Below, in pieces: positions 17,669 through 24,986 of a stretch of DNA of 42,338 nucleotides. The first letter of the stretch is position 1; every line of letters starts with the position of its first letter. A model generated the notes under the pieces. It saw nothing but the letters and a program-made list of their open reading frames with translations, was not told the DNA's origin and made no database searches. Origin of the DNA: Rudanella paleaurantiibacter (GTDB lineage Bacteria > Bacteroidota > Bacteroidia > Cytophagales > Spirosomataceae); assembly GCF_009184635.1 (NCBI RefSeq), contig NZ_WELI01000020.1:1-42338 (forward strand), in the 5' to 3' direction. A program made the position numbers and the translations under genes.

Positions 17669-18856
17669 TTATTGCAACGCATACTGTAAAACTTGGTCTA
17701 TTTTAAAGTTTGATGACGTTTCAGTTATTTCAAGACGTAACCTATTTATTTCATTAAAATCTACTAATGTATTTTCTTCAAATCTCTTAACCAATTTAAG
17801 GAAAATATCCCAATAGTTTAGGTTGTCCTCTGGATGTGGAATATGGCCAGAAACACCAAGTTGTTGTAGTCTTTGAGCTATATCTTCTCTATCGTAACAC
17901 AGTGTACCGATTGTTAGAGAAGGAACACTATTCATTATTGGATAATGATACATTCCTGAGCCACATTGATGAATTACAAGCTTAGAAATTCCACATATAT
18001 AATTTAGTGGCAGTAGCTTCTTATAGAAAACCGATTGCTTGTGGGGTTCCCTTATATCACAATTACAGGTGGTTATAACAGCATAGCCACGCTCTACAAA
18101 ATACTCGATAAACTTTTCTATGGGTGTTTTATCTATTGTGCCAGTAGTGATAAAAACTATTGGTTTCTGTTTATTTCTATTTAAGAAATCTTCTAATCTG
18201 ATAGATAATTCCTTTGAAGGTTTATCCATTACAAGAAGGGGTCCAGAATAAAAGTACGATTCTCTATTTTCTATGTTATCAGGTAAGCACTCAATTGTTG
18301 GTATCCCAGGAATAATCTTTGCTTTAGGTTTTACGTATTGTTGCAGAAAAAGGGTTTCAGAATGATTAAATATTTTTGTCTTTAAACTGATAGTATCTGA
18401 AACAAACAATGATCTTTCTGTGTGCTCACCTTTTTGCAGTGAATGTACATGATTCTTGTTTCTAAAATAATTATCAATGGATCTAAAAATGCCCGTTCTC
18501 TGAATTGAAATCCTAGGAATATTGTTTTTTTCCGCTATCAACGGAGTTGTTAAAGAAGTGTCCTCAATAATCAGAACAGGCCTTACTCTCTCACATGCCT
18601 CTCTCTCTTTTTCCGTCACATACTTTATCGTCTTTACACTGTCTTGCAACATCAATATTGATTCATTTACATCCTCAAAATAATCTAATGGTACACAACT
18701 AATACCCTGTGCTCTAAGAAAATTTTGTGTGTGCTTACTGACAAAAAAATGATTTTTAATTTCAGTATCTTTTTTTAAATGTTTGATGTGTAAAGCATAT
18801 AGTGGGATTAGATGTGATAGTCCACCAGCAAAATATGGTATGTTTAAAATATTCAT
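17669..18856 (-). CDS. Second GT-B glycosyltransferase-like protein
   Basis: A 395-residue protein of GT1-like organisation. It opens with MNILNIPYFAGGLSHLIPLY, and its C-terminal half has IVFITTGTIDKTP followed by LVIHQCGSGMYHYPIMNSVP, equivalent to the donor-binding HGG region of UGTs but with HQCGSG in its place. ATG 18856 is chosen because the additional residues up to 18898 do not fit a glycosyltransferase start. It is AT-rich like the LanM-half and the other glycosyltransferase, and lies between them and the precursor genes. A role in peptide glycosylation is inferred from position. Sugar donor and acceptor are unknown. Confidence 0.75.
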   Translation of the reverse strand: MNILNIPYFAGGLSHLIPLYALHIKHLKKDTEIKNHFFVSKHTQNFLRAQGISCVPLDYFEDVNESILMLQDSVKTIKYVTEKEREACERVRPVLIIEDTSLTTPLIAEKNNIPRISIQRTGIFRSIDNYFRNKNHVHSLQKGEHTERSLFVSDTISLKTKIFNHSETLFLQQYVKPKAKIIPGIPTIECLPDNIENRESYFYSGPLLVMDKPSKELSIRLEDFLNRNKQKPIVFITTGTIDKTPIEKFIEYFVERGYAVITTCNCDIREPHKQSVFYKKLLPLNYICGISKLVIHQCGSGMYHYPIMNSVPSLTIGTLCYDREDIAQRLQQLGVSGHIPHPEDNLNYWDIFLKLVKRFEENTLVDFNEINRLRLEITETSSNFKIDQVLQYALQ

Positions 18857-19250
18857 AAGGTATCTATAGTTTTTCTTGCCTTTGTTGCATGGTTTCAAAA
18901 AGCCTGGCTTTGAGACCTACTAATCATGAAAATATACCGGCTTGACTGCTACGAATTGTAAATGAATCAATTACAATTACCTAAAGGGGGGCAGAAAATA
19001 CATTTAGAGTAGTTTTGCTGAACATGGAAGAGTCATTCAACAGAGCCTTTTTTCTTCATACTAATTTTAAAACTTAATAAGTATAAAAGATCTGTAAATC
19101 TTTAAAAAGTTGTTGAAACAAATTCAGATTGATAATGTGATGTAAAAGATTAACATACATGATAAATTTAGCATTAAAACATACAATGGGACTCTATTAT
19201 CAATGACTGTTTACTTAAATGAAACAAATGAGCTATTTAGCACACCCCAT
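18857..19250. other. Intergenic gap with a small inverted repeat
   Basis: No gene is supported here. An 8-bp perfect inverted repeat, AATTGTAA (18954-18961) and TTACAATT (18971-18978), lies about 100 bp before the glycosyltransferase start and could be an operator or weak hairpin. The rest is AT-rich and featureless. Confidence 0.4.
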
Positions 19251-19403
19251 TTAACCTTTGTTATATACGTGTTTACCAAATAATAATAATAGAATAACAC
19301 CCAACAAAGCCAAGCTAATTTTTACAAATGGATTGTCGTCAAACATTTGAGCTAGAGAAATTGATGCGAAGCCACCAAATAGATATAAACTTTTCTTATC
19401 CAT
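19251..19403 (-). CDS. 50-aa single-helix peptide
   Basis: A short frame starting MDKKSLYLFGGF with one hydrophobic helix in its C-terminal half (ISLALLGVILLLLFG) and a basic end (KHVYNKG). It has no GG leader and no cysteine. It sits between the precursor genes and the glycosyltransferase on the same strand. It could be a small immunity or membrane-partner protein, or an unprocessed product. The frame is short, so chance coding is possible. Confidence 0.5.
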   Translation of the reverse strand: MDKKSLYLFGGFASISLAQMFDDNPFVKISLALLGVILLLLFGKHVYNKG

Positions 19404-19423
19404 GATTGTAAAATTTAAAATAA

Positions 19424-19492
19424 ATATAAAACAGATTCGAAATGTACTATATTCTCAATGGAATCTTAATGTTTTTCGAATCCGTTTTATAT
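19424..19492 (-). terminator. AT-rich hairpin between the precursor genes and the 50-aa gene
   Basis: Arms at 19424-19442 and 19474-19492 pair over about 18 bp with one mismatch (core GATTCGAAA / TTTCGAATC). On the minus strand the right-to-left stem is followed by a T-rich stretch (ttatttt), as in an intrinsic terminator. It also lies within the 5' leader of the 50-aa frame. Confidence 0.45.
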
Positions 19493-19516
19493 CTAAATGA
19501 TTAGTATTAAGTAGTC

Positions 19517-19624
19517 AGACAGAATTAAATGTAAAATGAATAGTGCAAAATGGACAATGAGATGACTGATTATCAGCAGGTAATACAATTGTTCATTATA
19601 CATTATACATAGTTCATTCACTTA
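19517..19624. repeat. ~100-bp imperfect palindromic repeat, copy 2
   Basis: Direct-orientation copy of 11786-11886. It shares agacagaattaaatgta at the start, ctgattatcag in the centre and ttc..cactta at the end. The right half carries the tandem motif cattatacattataca. The two copies bracket the AraC, VKOR, LanM-half and glycosyltransferase genes. The 330-bp gap 19404-19733 otherwise holds only the hairpin at 19424-19492. Confidence 0.7.
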
Positions 19625-19733
19625 AAAATAATTTATTTGATAACCAGACGACGTCAGAACGTTGGCTTATAGCATACGCCTTAACGATTTGATAACGTCT
19701 ACATTGACAAATTAATTATATATCAATATGTTA

Positions 19734-20135
19734 TTATTTGTTAATAATAACAGTAGTGTTATTATTAATAGTAGTGTTTCCACCACTATCACCACTACCA
19801 CTAGCCCCACAATATCCAATAACAACTCCTACCAGAAAAACCCCCCCAACTACACAAAGTGGAGTACTACCTCCAGCAACCATCTCTAACTGTTCATCAG
19901 TTAGTTCTAGTTCAATAAAATCCGGTTTCTCAGGGATATTGAGGTAAACAGTACTACTATTACTTTGATCCTCAACAACAATTCTCTGTTTTCCACTTTC
20001 AAGACTAATGGATCTTCCAATAAAGCTTTCTATTGTCGGAATAGGGCTACTTAGAAGACTTTTTTTAAATGATTCATCCTTCCAAGATTGTGAAATTAAT
20101 TTGTAATAAAGATCTTGATTCTCTGCAACGTTCAT
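19734..20135 (-). CDS. NHLP-leader precursor peptide 1 (STPLCV core)
   Basis: 133 residues. Residues 1-89 are a nitrile-hydratase-like leader (NHLP): a helix with QSWKDESFKKSLLSSP, a beta part VVEDQSNSSTVYLNIPEKP and the end LTDEQLEMVAGG (Gly-Gly 88-89). The 44-residue core starts STPLCV, has a hydrophobic Gly/Val stretch with a second Cys, and ends in a Ser/Thr/Asn-rich tail (GGNTTINNNTTVIINK). It has many possible dehydration sites and two Cys that could form a disulfide or lanthionine. The first six core residues are the same as in precursor 2, which suggests duplication and a shared processing rule. It is the last gene of the precursor array. Confidence 0.87.
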   Translation of the reverse strand: MNVAENQDLYYKLISQSWKDESFKKSLLSSPIPTIESFIGRSISLESGKQRIVVEDQSNSSTVYLNIPEKPDFIELELTDEQLEMVAGGSTPLCVVGGVFLVGVVIGYCGASGSGDSGGNTTINNNTTVIINK

Positions 20136-20141
20136 GATTTT

Positions 20142-20282
20142 TCAAATTTTTGATCGTTTAACTACTTCCCCTATTTTTCTACCAACTATAACACCTGCTG
20201 CAAGCAAAGCAATACAAGCTGCCACATACCCAGCATACAGATACCAAGGAGCAGATTTTAGACCATCCAGTAACAATATCAT
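20142..20282 (-). CDS. Leaderless core-like small membrane peptide
   Basis: A 46-residue frame starting 8 bp after the stop of precursor 2. Its middle (YAGYVAACIALLAAGVIVG, then RKIGEVVKRS) resembles the core of precursor 2 (YAAYAVILIGVLAAGVTVGE), but it has no NHLP leader and carries a basic C-terminus instead of a free tail. It could be an immunity peptide mimicking the product, a membrane anchor, or a duplicated core that lost its leader. It was identified by reading the sequence; coding is supported by the similarity and the tight spacing. Confidence 0.6.
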   Translation of the reverse strand: MILLLDGLKSAPWYLYAGYVAACIALLAAGVIVGRKIGEVVKRSKI

Positions 20283-20290
20283 AGATATTA

Positions 20291-20665
20291 TTACTTAACA
20301 GCATTCCCTAATGATTCACCAACTGTGACACCTGCTGCTAATACACCAATCAAGATTACAGCATACGCAGCATATCCAACACACAAGGGAGTAGAACCAC
20401 CCGAAACTGTTTCTAACTGTTCATCTGTTAGTTCTAACTCATCAAATTCAACTTTTCTTGGAATATTTAGATAGATAACAGAATTATCTGTTTGATCCTC
20501 TACTACAATTTTTGTGTTTGGTGTTATAGCTTGCCCCGTAACCGATTCAATTGTAGAAACTGGATTTCTAATCAATTGCTCTTTGAAAGTTGAACTCTCC
20601 CAAGCCTTTTGCGCTAAAGTTCTTACTAACGTTTCCGCTTGTTTTTGCTGTTCTTGCGTCATCAT
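20291..20665 (-). CDS. NHLP-leader precursor peptide 2 (STPLCV core)
   Basis: 124 residues. The NHLP leader (1-90) includes LAQKAWESSTFKEQLIRNPV and VVEDQTDNSVIYLNIPRK and ends LTDEQLETVSGG. The 34-residue core begins STPLCVGYAAYAV and continues as a hydrophobic helix-like Gly/Ala/Val stretch (ILIGVLAAGVTVGE), ending SLGNAVK. Its single Cys and composition recall hydrophobic pore-forming bacteriocins. The leader is close to those of the neighbours while the core differs strongly from peptides 3-5. Two ATGs are adjacent; the first is used here. Confidence 0.88.
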   Translation of the reverse strand: MMTQEQQKQAETLVRTLAQKAWESSTFKEQLIRNPVSTIESVTGQAITPNTKIVVEDQTDNSVIYLNIPRKVEFDELELTDEQLETVSGGSTPLCVGYAAYAVILIGVLAAGVTVGESLGNAVK

Positions 20666-20707
20666 AATTGTTATGTTTTATGTGTTTTTAAATTAGAAAC
20701 AATACCA

Positions 20708-21058
20708 TTAGTCGTTTGCTGGTGGTAGACTTGTAGTTGGTGATGTTGGGGGAATATGGAAAGGTAAACTTACAATAATGGCTGTTGTAAGAGTACCACC
20801 TGCAACAGCTTCTAGTTGTTCTTCATTAAGCTCCAAATCCTCCGTATTAGGCTTAGCTGGAAGGTTGATGTACACCGTGCTCTGGTCTGTCTGGTCACGG
20901 ACAACCAGCGTCTTGCCTTCGGGCAGGTTAAGCTTCTGGCCCGTCAACTTTTCGATTGCAGCTACAGGGCTAGCCATTAACTCACTCATAAACTGGGCAT
21001 CTTCCCATGCTTTTTGTACGATCTCGCCGTACATTTTTTGCTCTTGTGTAAATTCCAT
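20708..21058 (-). CDS. NHLP-leader precursor peptide 3 (Thr/Ser/Pro core)
   Basis: 116 residues. Leader 1-88 (FTQEQKMYGEIVQKAWEDAQ, then VVRDQTDQSTVYINLPAKP, ending LNEEQLEAVAGG) is nearly the same as that of peptide 4. The 28-residue core (TLTTAIIVSLPF, then HIPPTSPTTSLPPAND) has no Cys and many Thr, Ser and Pro, a good target for dehydration or O-glycosylation and unable to form lanthionines by itself. This fits the presence of a dehydratase without cyclase and two glycosyltransferases in the cluster; that link is inference. Confidence 0.9.
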   Translation of the reverse strand: MEFTQEQKMYGEIVQKAWEDAQFMSELMASPVAAIEKLTGQKLNLPEGKTLVVRDQTDQSTVYINLPAKPNTEDLELNEEQLEAVAGGTLTTAIIVSLPFHIPPTSPTTSLPPAND

Positions 21059-21089
21059 TTTTTGAGATAACTGCTTAAATAAGAATAAA

Positions 21090-21446
21090 TTAATATTGAA
21101 CCGTCTTGTCAGGGACCGGGAAAGTTGGTGTTGGCTTCAAAATATCAATGATATCAAAGATTGTCCCACCTGGAAACGTAGCCCCTCCTGCTACAGTTTC
21201 GAGCTGCTCTTCATTTAACTCTACATCCTCAGTAGCGGGCTTAGCAGGAATGTTGATGTACACCGTAGACTCATCAGTCTGATCGCGTACCACAAGGGTT
21301 TTGCCCTGGGGTAGGTTGAGCTTTTGGCCGGTTAGTTTCTCAATAGCACCCACCGGATCAGCCATCAATTCACTCTTAAACTGTGTGTCCTCCCAGGCTT
21401 TCTGTACAATTTCTCCGTACAATTTTTGCTCTTGTGTAAACTCCAT
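21090..21446 (-). CDS. NHLP-leader precursor peptide 4
   Basis: 118 residues. The leader begins MEFTQEQKLYGEIVQKAWED and ends LNEEQLETVAGG (87-88), very similar to peptide 3 at both protein and DNA level, so the two arose by recent duplication. The 30-residue core (ATFPGGTIFDIIDILKPTP, then TFPVPDKTVQY) shares almost nothing with the core of peptide 3 except a Pro/Thr tendency. It has no Cys. A second Gly-Gly occurs at core positions 5-6. Spacing to peptide 3 is 31 bp. Confidence 0.9.
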   Translation of the reverse strand: MEFTQEQKLYGEIVQKAWEDTQFKSELMADPVGAIEKLTGQKLNLPQGKTLVVRDQTDESTVYINIPAKPATEDVELNEEQLETVAGGATFPGGTIFDIIDILKPTPTFPVPDKTVQY

Positions 21447-21479
21447 TGTTTTGTTTGTTTTGGTTTATTTATAGATGTA

Positions 21480-21809
21480 TTATAGGGTAATGCAATCGTT
21501 GAGGTTTGGGAACAAGTTTCGGATAAAGTCGCCCCAAATTCTTTGCCCACCGCCCGCAACCGCTTCGAGTTGCTCTTCGGTCAGTTCCATGTTTTCAATT
21601 TCGGGTTCGGCGGGAATGTTTACGTAGATCGTGGACTTGTCGGTTTGATCCAAAAACACTAAACTCTTTCCCTCGGGTAGGACCACTTTAACGCCAGTCA
21701 GTTTTTCAATTGCCTTTACTGGGTCAGCTATCAGCTCCGTTTTGAAATTCGCGTCTTCCCAGGCTTTTGAGATGACAGCCTCTATGATTTCTTGTTTTCT
21801 CTGTTCCAT
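21480..21809 (-). CDS. NHLP-leader precursor peptide 5, first of the array
   Basis: 109 residues from ATG 21809; the frame extending to 21875 adds 22 residues that do not fit the family start MEQRKQEIIEAVISKAWEDA. The leader ends LTEEQLEAVAGG (86-87). The 22-residue core is GQRIWGDFIRNLFPNLNDCITL, amphipathic with one Cys and two aromatic residues. A possible -7 box (TAGCTTTG in minus sense, 21828-21835) lies just upstream, but no TTG is correctly spaced and the A-D type repeats are absent, so the array seems to be controlled differently from promoters A-D. Confidence 0.88.
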   Translation of the reverse strand: MEQRKQEIIEAVISKAWEDANFKTELIADPVKAIEKLTGVKVVLPEGKSLVFLDQTDKSTIYVNIPAEPEIENMELTEEQLEAVAGGGQRIWGDFIRNLFPNLNDCITL

Positions 21810-22030
21810 ATCTTTATTTGTATGATACAAAGCTATCTTTATACTTTCTGACGAATTTGCCAAATTGACTGTCAAAAGTGTCTACCCATATCTTTCTAGT
21901 TATCAGGTAAATAGCGCAAGCTTTGCAGATAACAGGGTAGGTTGTAGGTAGTCGCTGTTCAGGAAACAGTCGGCAGAGGCCCGACTCAACAACTGTTTGG
22001 TATCCTGAGTCGGTTAATGCGAAACTTCTG

Positions 22031-22285
22031 TTATTGGACCGTGTTCCGTCGGCTGATTTCAGCCTGGATGTTCTTTAACCTTTTAGAATATACGTTTCCT
22101 ATCAGGATGGCAGCAATCACCAACATGTAAGTGAGGCTAGAACCGTTGTGTGTAGCCGACCAAATGGCGATACCAGTTAATACCCCTATGAATAGAGCCG
22201 TTGGCATCTTCCATGATTTCAACTTTTTCTCCGCCGACACTAACTCATCAGGCGTCATTTTTGAGTAAATTTCTTCTGTTTTCAT
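22031..22285 (-). CDS. Small two-helix membrane protein (paralogue 1)
   Basis: 84 residues. It starts MKTEEIYSKMTPDELVSAEK, has two hydrophobic helices (MPTALFIGVLTGIAIW and YMLVIAAILIGNVY) and ends KRLKNIQAEISRRNTVQ. It is paralogous to the proteins at 24711-24974 and 24987-25244, sharing the (K/R)xLxELxxxE start and the IQAEI-x-x-R end. Bacteroidota proteins of this shape are often labelled redox-active disulfide protein 2, yet no Cys is present here. It begins 28 bp after the cyclase stop, so it is probably in that operon. Confidence 0.75.
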   Translation of the reverse strand: MKTEEIYSKMTPDELVSAEKKLKSWKMPTALFIGVLTGIAIWSATHNGSSLTYMLVIAAILIGNVYSKRLKNIQAEISRRNTVQ

Positions 22286-22313
22286 AGCACGATTTGGGGA
22301 ACGTATTCACCAA

Positions 22314-24302
22314 TTAAGCGACCAACTGAGCTACAGCGCTTTTCTCAACGAAGTACATCGCTATATCGCCTTTGCCTTTTGCATTAACGCTACCTCGGTA
22401 CTCGAAGCTGAAGCACGGTTCATCCTTTATTAGTTGATACAATGTCTCACTGATATTAACCTTTCCTACCTGGCTACTACTCTCCATACGGCTGGCGGTA
22501 TTGACCGTATCGCCCCATATGTCGTACTGGAATTTCTTCACCCCGACGATCCCGGCAACAATTGGCCCCGCGTGTATGCCCAGGCGCATCTCAAAAGCCG
22601 GACGGCCCATACTTCTGTTCTCATCCGCTCGCTGCGTCATAAACGACTGCATCTCCAGGCCGGCCAACACAATGTTCTTCAGTGAATTCTCATCGGCGTG
22701 GGGGATGCCGCCGGCGGCCATGTAGGCATCGCCAATGGTTTTTATTTTTTCAATCTCATACTTCTCCGTGATCAGGTCAAAAGCCCGGAAGCAGATGTTT
22801 ATCTCTTCCACCAAACTCTGGGGGGTCATCTTCTCGGCGGTCTGTGTGAACGACTTGAAGTCCGTAAAGAGTATGGACACTAAGTTGTAATCGCGGGCAT
22901 TTACGCTGCCTTTTTCTTTCAGTTCCTCGGCTATCTCCTGGGGCAGAATATTCAGCAGCAGGGCCTCAGAGCGGTCTTTTTCAAGTTTTATTGCCGCTCT
23001 CGACTTCCTGACAAAGTTGAGTTGGCCCCACAAACCGACGGCAACCAGGACTATAAAGCACAGCGATAGAATGATTAGGTTACGCTGCTTCTCGCGTCGC
23101 TGCACCTCCTCTTTGTGCTTTAGTTGAATCGAGTGTTCTTTCTTGACATAGGCAATGCTATCGACCAACTGCTGCTTCTGAAACTCTATGCCCATCACCT
23201 TGTTTGCTGCTTCCGCTAAGTTCAGACTGTCTTCAAACGCATTAGTCTGCTCATAATAGCGAAGGGCCTGTTGCGTATTTCCGAGCGCTTTATGTGATAA
23301 ATACAGACACTCGCATCCCCGTTTTTTCATGGGTACCGAACCCACTTTTTCGGCTAATTGTAATCCGTCCTGGCATTTTTTCACTGCGTCTCTACTCTTA
23401 CCCAGCCGGTGCATAATAGTACCAATAGCCACTTGCGCTTCAGCTTGATTTTGCAAACTACCAATCTGATCTGAGTAGTTTAGGCAACGCGTGAAATAGG
23501 GTAGTGCTCGGGCATAATCTGACTGCGCATAAAATAAATCACCTAAGCTGGACAGGGCCATTACTTGTAGCTGCTTATCCTGTTTCTTGTTAGCGACTCG
23601 TAATGAGTTAGTCAAATTTTCATACGCGCTCTTGTAATTGCCTTGCTTTGCATAAATATTTCCTATCTCATTCAGTACCTGAGCTATTGCCTCCTGATCA
23701 CCTTGGACTGTATGAACAGTAAAAGCTTGGCCTAAATATTTTAGAGCATTGTTGTAATCTTTTACCTTAGAGTATACGGAGCCTATATTCTGAGTAGTCG
23801 CAGCTAAATTCTTTGTATCTCCCATTTTATCGAACAGAAGAGCAGCCTGTCGGAAATGATCCAACGCTTCCAGATAGTTTCCCTGGCTCTTATATACAGC
23901 ACCTAGATTATTTAATGTTGAAGCAACCCCTTTCTCAAACTTTATCTTTCTGAAAGCTTCTGCTCCTTTCTTAAAATTGATAGCGGCTTTTGAAAAATCG
24001 CCTAAGTAAAAATGGGTTACCGCCATTAAATTGAAGCAATCTCCCTGTTTCTTACCATCTCCAATACGCTGATACATATCCAGGCTTTTTTCAAACAGCA
24101 ACAAGGATTTGTTATAGACTTGCGTATTGTAGTAGTGCGAACCCAGTTCAAAGAGGCTATCGGCTACCTCCTTATTGCGAGTTGCTGTTACATTCACAGA
24201 AGTGGCTGTCTTCTGTTTCAAGGTGGATTGTGCATACAGTTTCGCTTCTATACAATTTGATAGAATGATTACCAACGATATGCACATCCATGACCTTGTC
24301 AT
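22314..24302 (-). CDS. TPR-containing transmembrane class III adenylate cyclase
   Basis: 662 residues: a signal/anchor segment (1-25), about seven TPRs (45-355), a coiled region, one membrane helix (409-426) and a class III cyclase domain (470-650). Metal Asp residues are D481 (FTDFKSFT) and D525 (KTIGDAY). K521 and D594 (QYDIWG) are the adenine-specifying pair, and N601 and R605 (VNTASRM) are the transition-state residues, so it should make cAMP. The TPR part would lie in the periplasm and the cyclase in the cytoplasm. Its ATG overlaps the stop of the 58-aa mini NHLP-like peptide (ATGA), which implies translational coupling. It is transcribed from promoter B. A role as peptide sensor is a hypothesis based on the coupling and the TPRs. 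Confidence 0.92.
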   Translation of the reverse strand: MTRSWMCISLVIILSNCIEAKLYAQSTLKQKTATSVNVTATRNKEVADSLFELGSHYYNTQVYNKSLLLFEKSLDMYQRIGDGKKQGDCFNLMAVTHFYLGDFSKAAINFKKGAEAFRKIKFEKGVASTLNNLGAVYKSQGNYLEALDHFRQAALLFDKMGDTKNLAATTQNIGSVYSKVKDYNNALKYLGQAFTVHTVQGDQEAIAQVLNEIGNIYAKQGNYKSAYENLTNSLRVANKKQDKQLQVMALSSLGDLFYAQSDYARALPYFTRCLNYSDQIGSLQNQAEAQVAIGTIMHRLGKSRDAVKKCQDGLQLAEKVGSVPMKKRGCECLYLSHKALGNTQQALRYYEQTNAFEDSLNLAEAANKVMGIEFQKQQLVDSIAYVKKEHSIQLKHKEEVQRREKQRNLIILSLCFIVLVAVGLWGQLNFVRKSRAAIKLEKDRSEALLLNILPQEIAEELKEKGSVNARDYNLVSILFTDFKSFTQTAEKMTPQSLVEEINICFRAFDLITEKYEIEKIKTIGDAYMAAGGIPHADENSLKNIVLAGLEMQSFMTQRADENRSMGRPAFEMRLGIHAGPIVAGIVGVKKFQYDIWGDTVNTASRMESSSQVGKVNISETLYQLIKDEPCFSFEYRGSVNAKGKGDIAMYFVEKSAVAQLVA

Positions 24303-24475
24303 CCGATAATCAATTTATTCCCATCACCACCACCTGATATAATATCTAACTGCTCTTCGTTCAGCTCCATGTCCTCCAGGTTTGGCTCGGCTGGGGGGGT
24401 ATTCGAAATGGTTGACGCGTTCGTTTGGTCAACGCTGACCGACTGCTTGTCTTTGGGGGTGTTCTGTGCATTCAT
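24299..24475 (-). CDS. Mini NHLP-like peptide coupled to the cyclase gene
   Basis: A 58-residue frame. Residues 16-49 (VDQTNASTI, then PPAEPNLEDMELNEEQLDII, then SGG) match the C-terminal part of the NHLP leaders (DQTDKSTIYVNIPAEP, ELTEEQLEAVAGG), but the N-terminal helix is missing and only nine residues follow the Gly-Gly (GDGNKLIIG). The stop codon overlaps the cyclase ATG by 4 bp. It is the first gene after promoter B. Possible roles are a secreted signal peptide of 9 residues, a decoy leader, or a degenerate precursor. Coding is supported by the leader similarity and the overlap. Confidence 0.72.
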   Translation of the reverse strand: MNAQNTPKDKQSVSVDQTNASTISNTPPAEPNLEDMELNEEQLDIISGGGDGNKLIIG

Positions 24476-24589
24476 GCTTTTGTCCGTTTATGTTGGTTTG
24501 GCACAAAGTTGTTCAGCTACTTCCTGACAGAACTGACAAAAAAACGGTCAAAACTTCCAATCGGCGAAAACCTCATTAACTCACTGTTT

Positions 24590-24655
24590 CAAAGGTAGGC
24601 TGGGTTCGTTGCGTGCTCAATAACTTCCGGTTGTAGTTTATTCCATTTGGTTATA
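24590..24655 (-). promoter_or_regulatory. Regulon promoter B
   Basis: Minus-strand order: TATAACC (24649-24655), TACAACC (24629-24635; 20-bp period), 8 bp, TTG (24618-24620), 20 bp, TACCTTTG (24590-24597). This is a perfect match to the Bacteroidota -33/-7 consensus TTG / TAnnTTTG. A start near 24583 gives a leader of about 108 nt before the mini peptide. Confidence 0.8.
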
Positions 24656-24710
24656 GGATATAACTTCGGTGGTTAATGGTGTGTACAAAACTCATTGCCG
24701 TGTAAAATGG

Positions 24711-24974
24711 CTATGCCGAACTTCTGCTGCTAATTTCCGCCTGAATGGCTTTCAGGTCATTCCCCTTTTTGTTGGCCCCGGCTGCCAGCAGTGCAATCAG
24801 AATCAACAACGCAGAATGCCGGAAGCCAATCGAATAGAACGCGAAAGCATAAATCAAAATGCCGAAAGCTATGCCAACCATAGCTGTGAGAAAAGAGGCC
24901 TGTTTCTTAATCCTGGCTTCCTCACCGGTTAACTCTTCCAGCGTGAGTCTTGAGTAGGTTGTGTTCGCGTCCAT
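24711..24974 (-). CDS. Small two-helix membrane protein (paralogue 2)
   Basis: 87 residues: start MDANTTYSRLTLEELTGEEA, hydrophobic helices LTAMVGIAFGILIYAFAF and HSALLILIALLAAGA, end NDLKAIQAEISSRSSA. The C-terminus is nearly the same as in paralogue 1. It begins 12 bp after paralogue 3, so they share the transcript from promoter C. Function is unknown; immunity or membrane adaptation to the exported peptides is possible but unproven. Confidence 0.75.
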   Translation of the reverse strand: MDANTTYSRLTLEELTGEEARIKKQASFLTAMVGIAFGILIYAFAFYSIGFRHSALLILIALLAAGANKKGNDLKAIQAEISSRSSA

Positions 24975-24986
24975 AATTTCGTGCTG

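Noticed and set aside
21828-21880. A-D type promoter upstream of the NHLP precursor array
   Set aside because: CACTTTTG- and TAGCTTTG-like boxes occur, but there is no correctly spaced TTG and no TATAACC repeats at the required distance.
21981-22013. 8-bp stem CCGACTCA/TGAGTCGG as terminator
   Set aside because: Long loop of 17 bases and no T-run on either strand; too weak to call.
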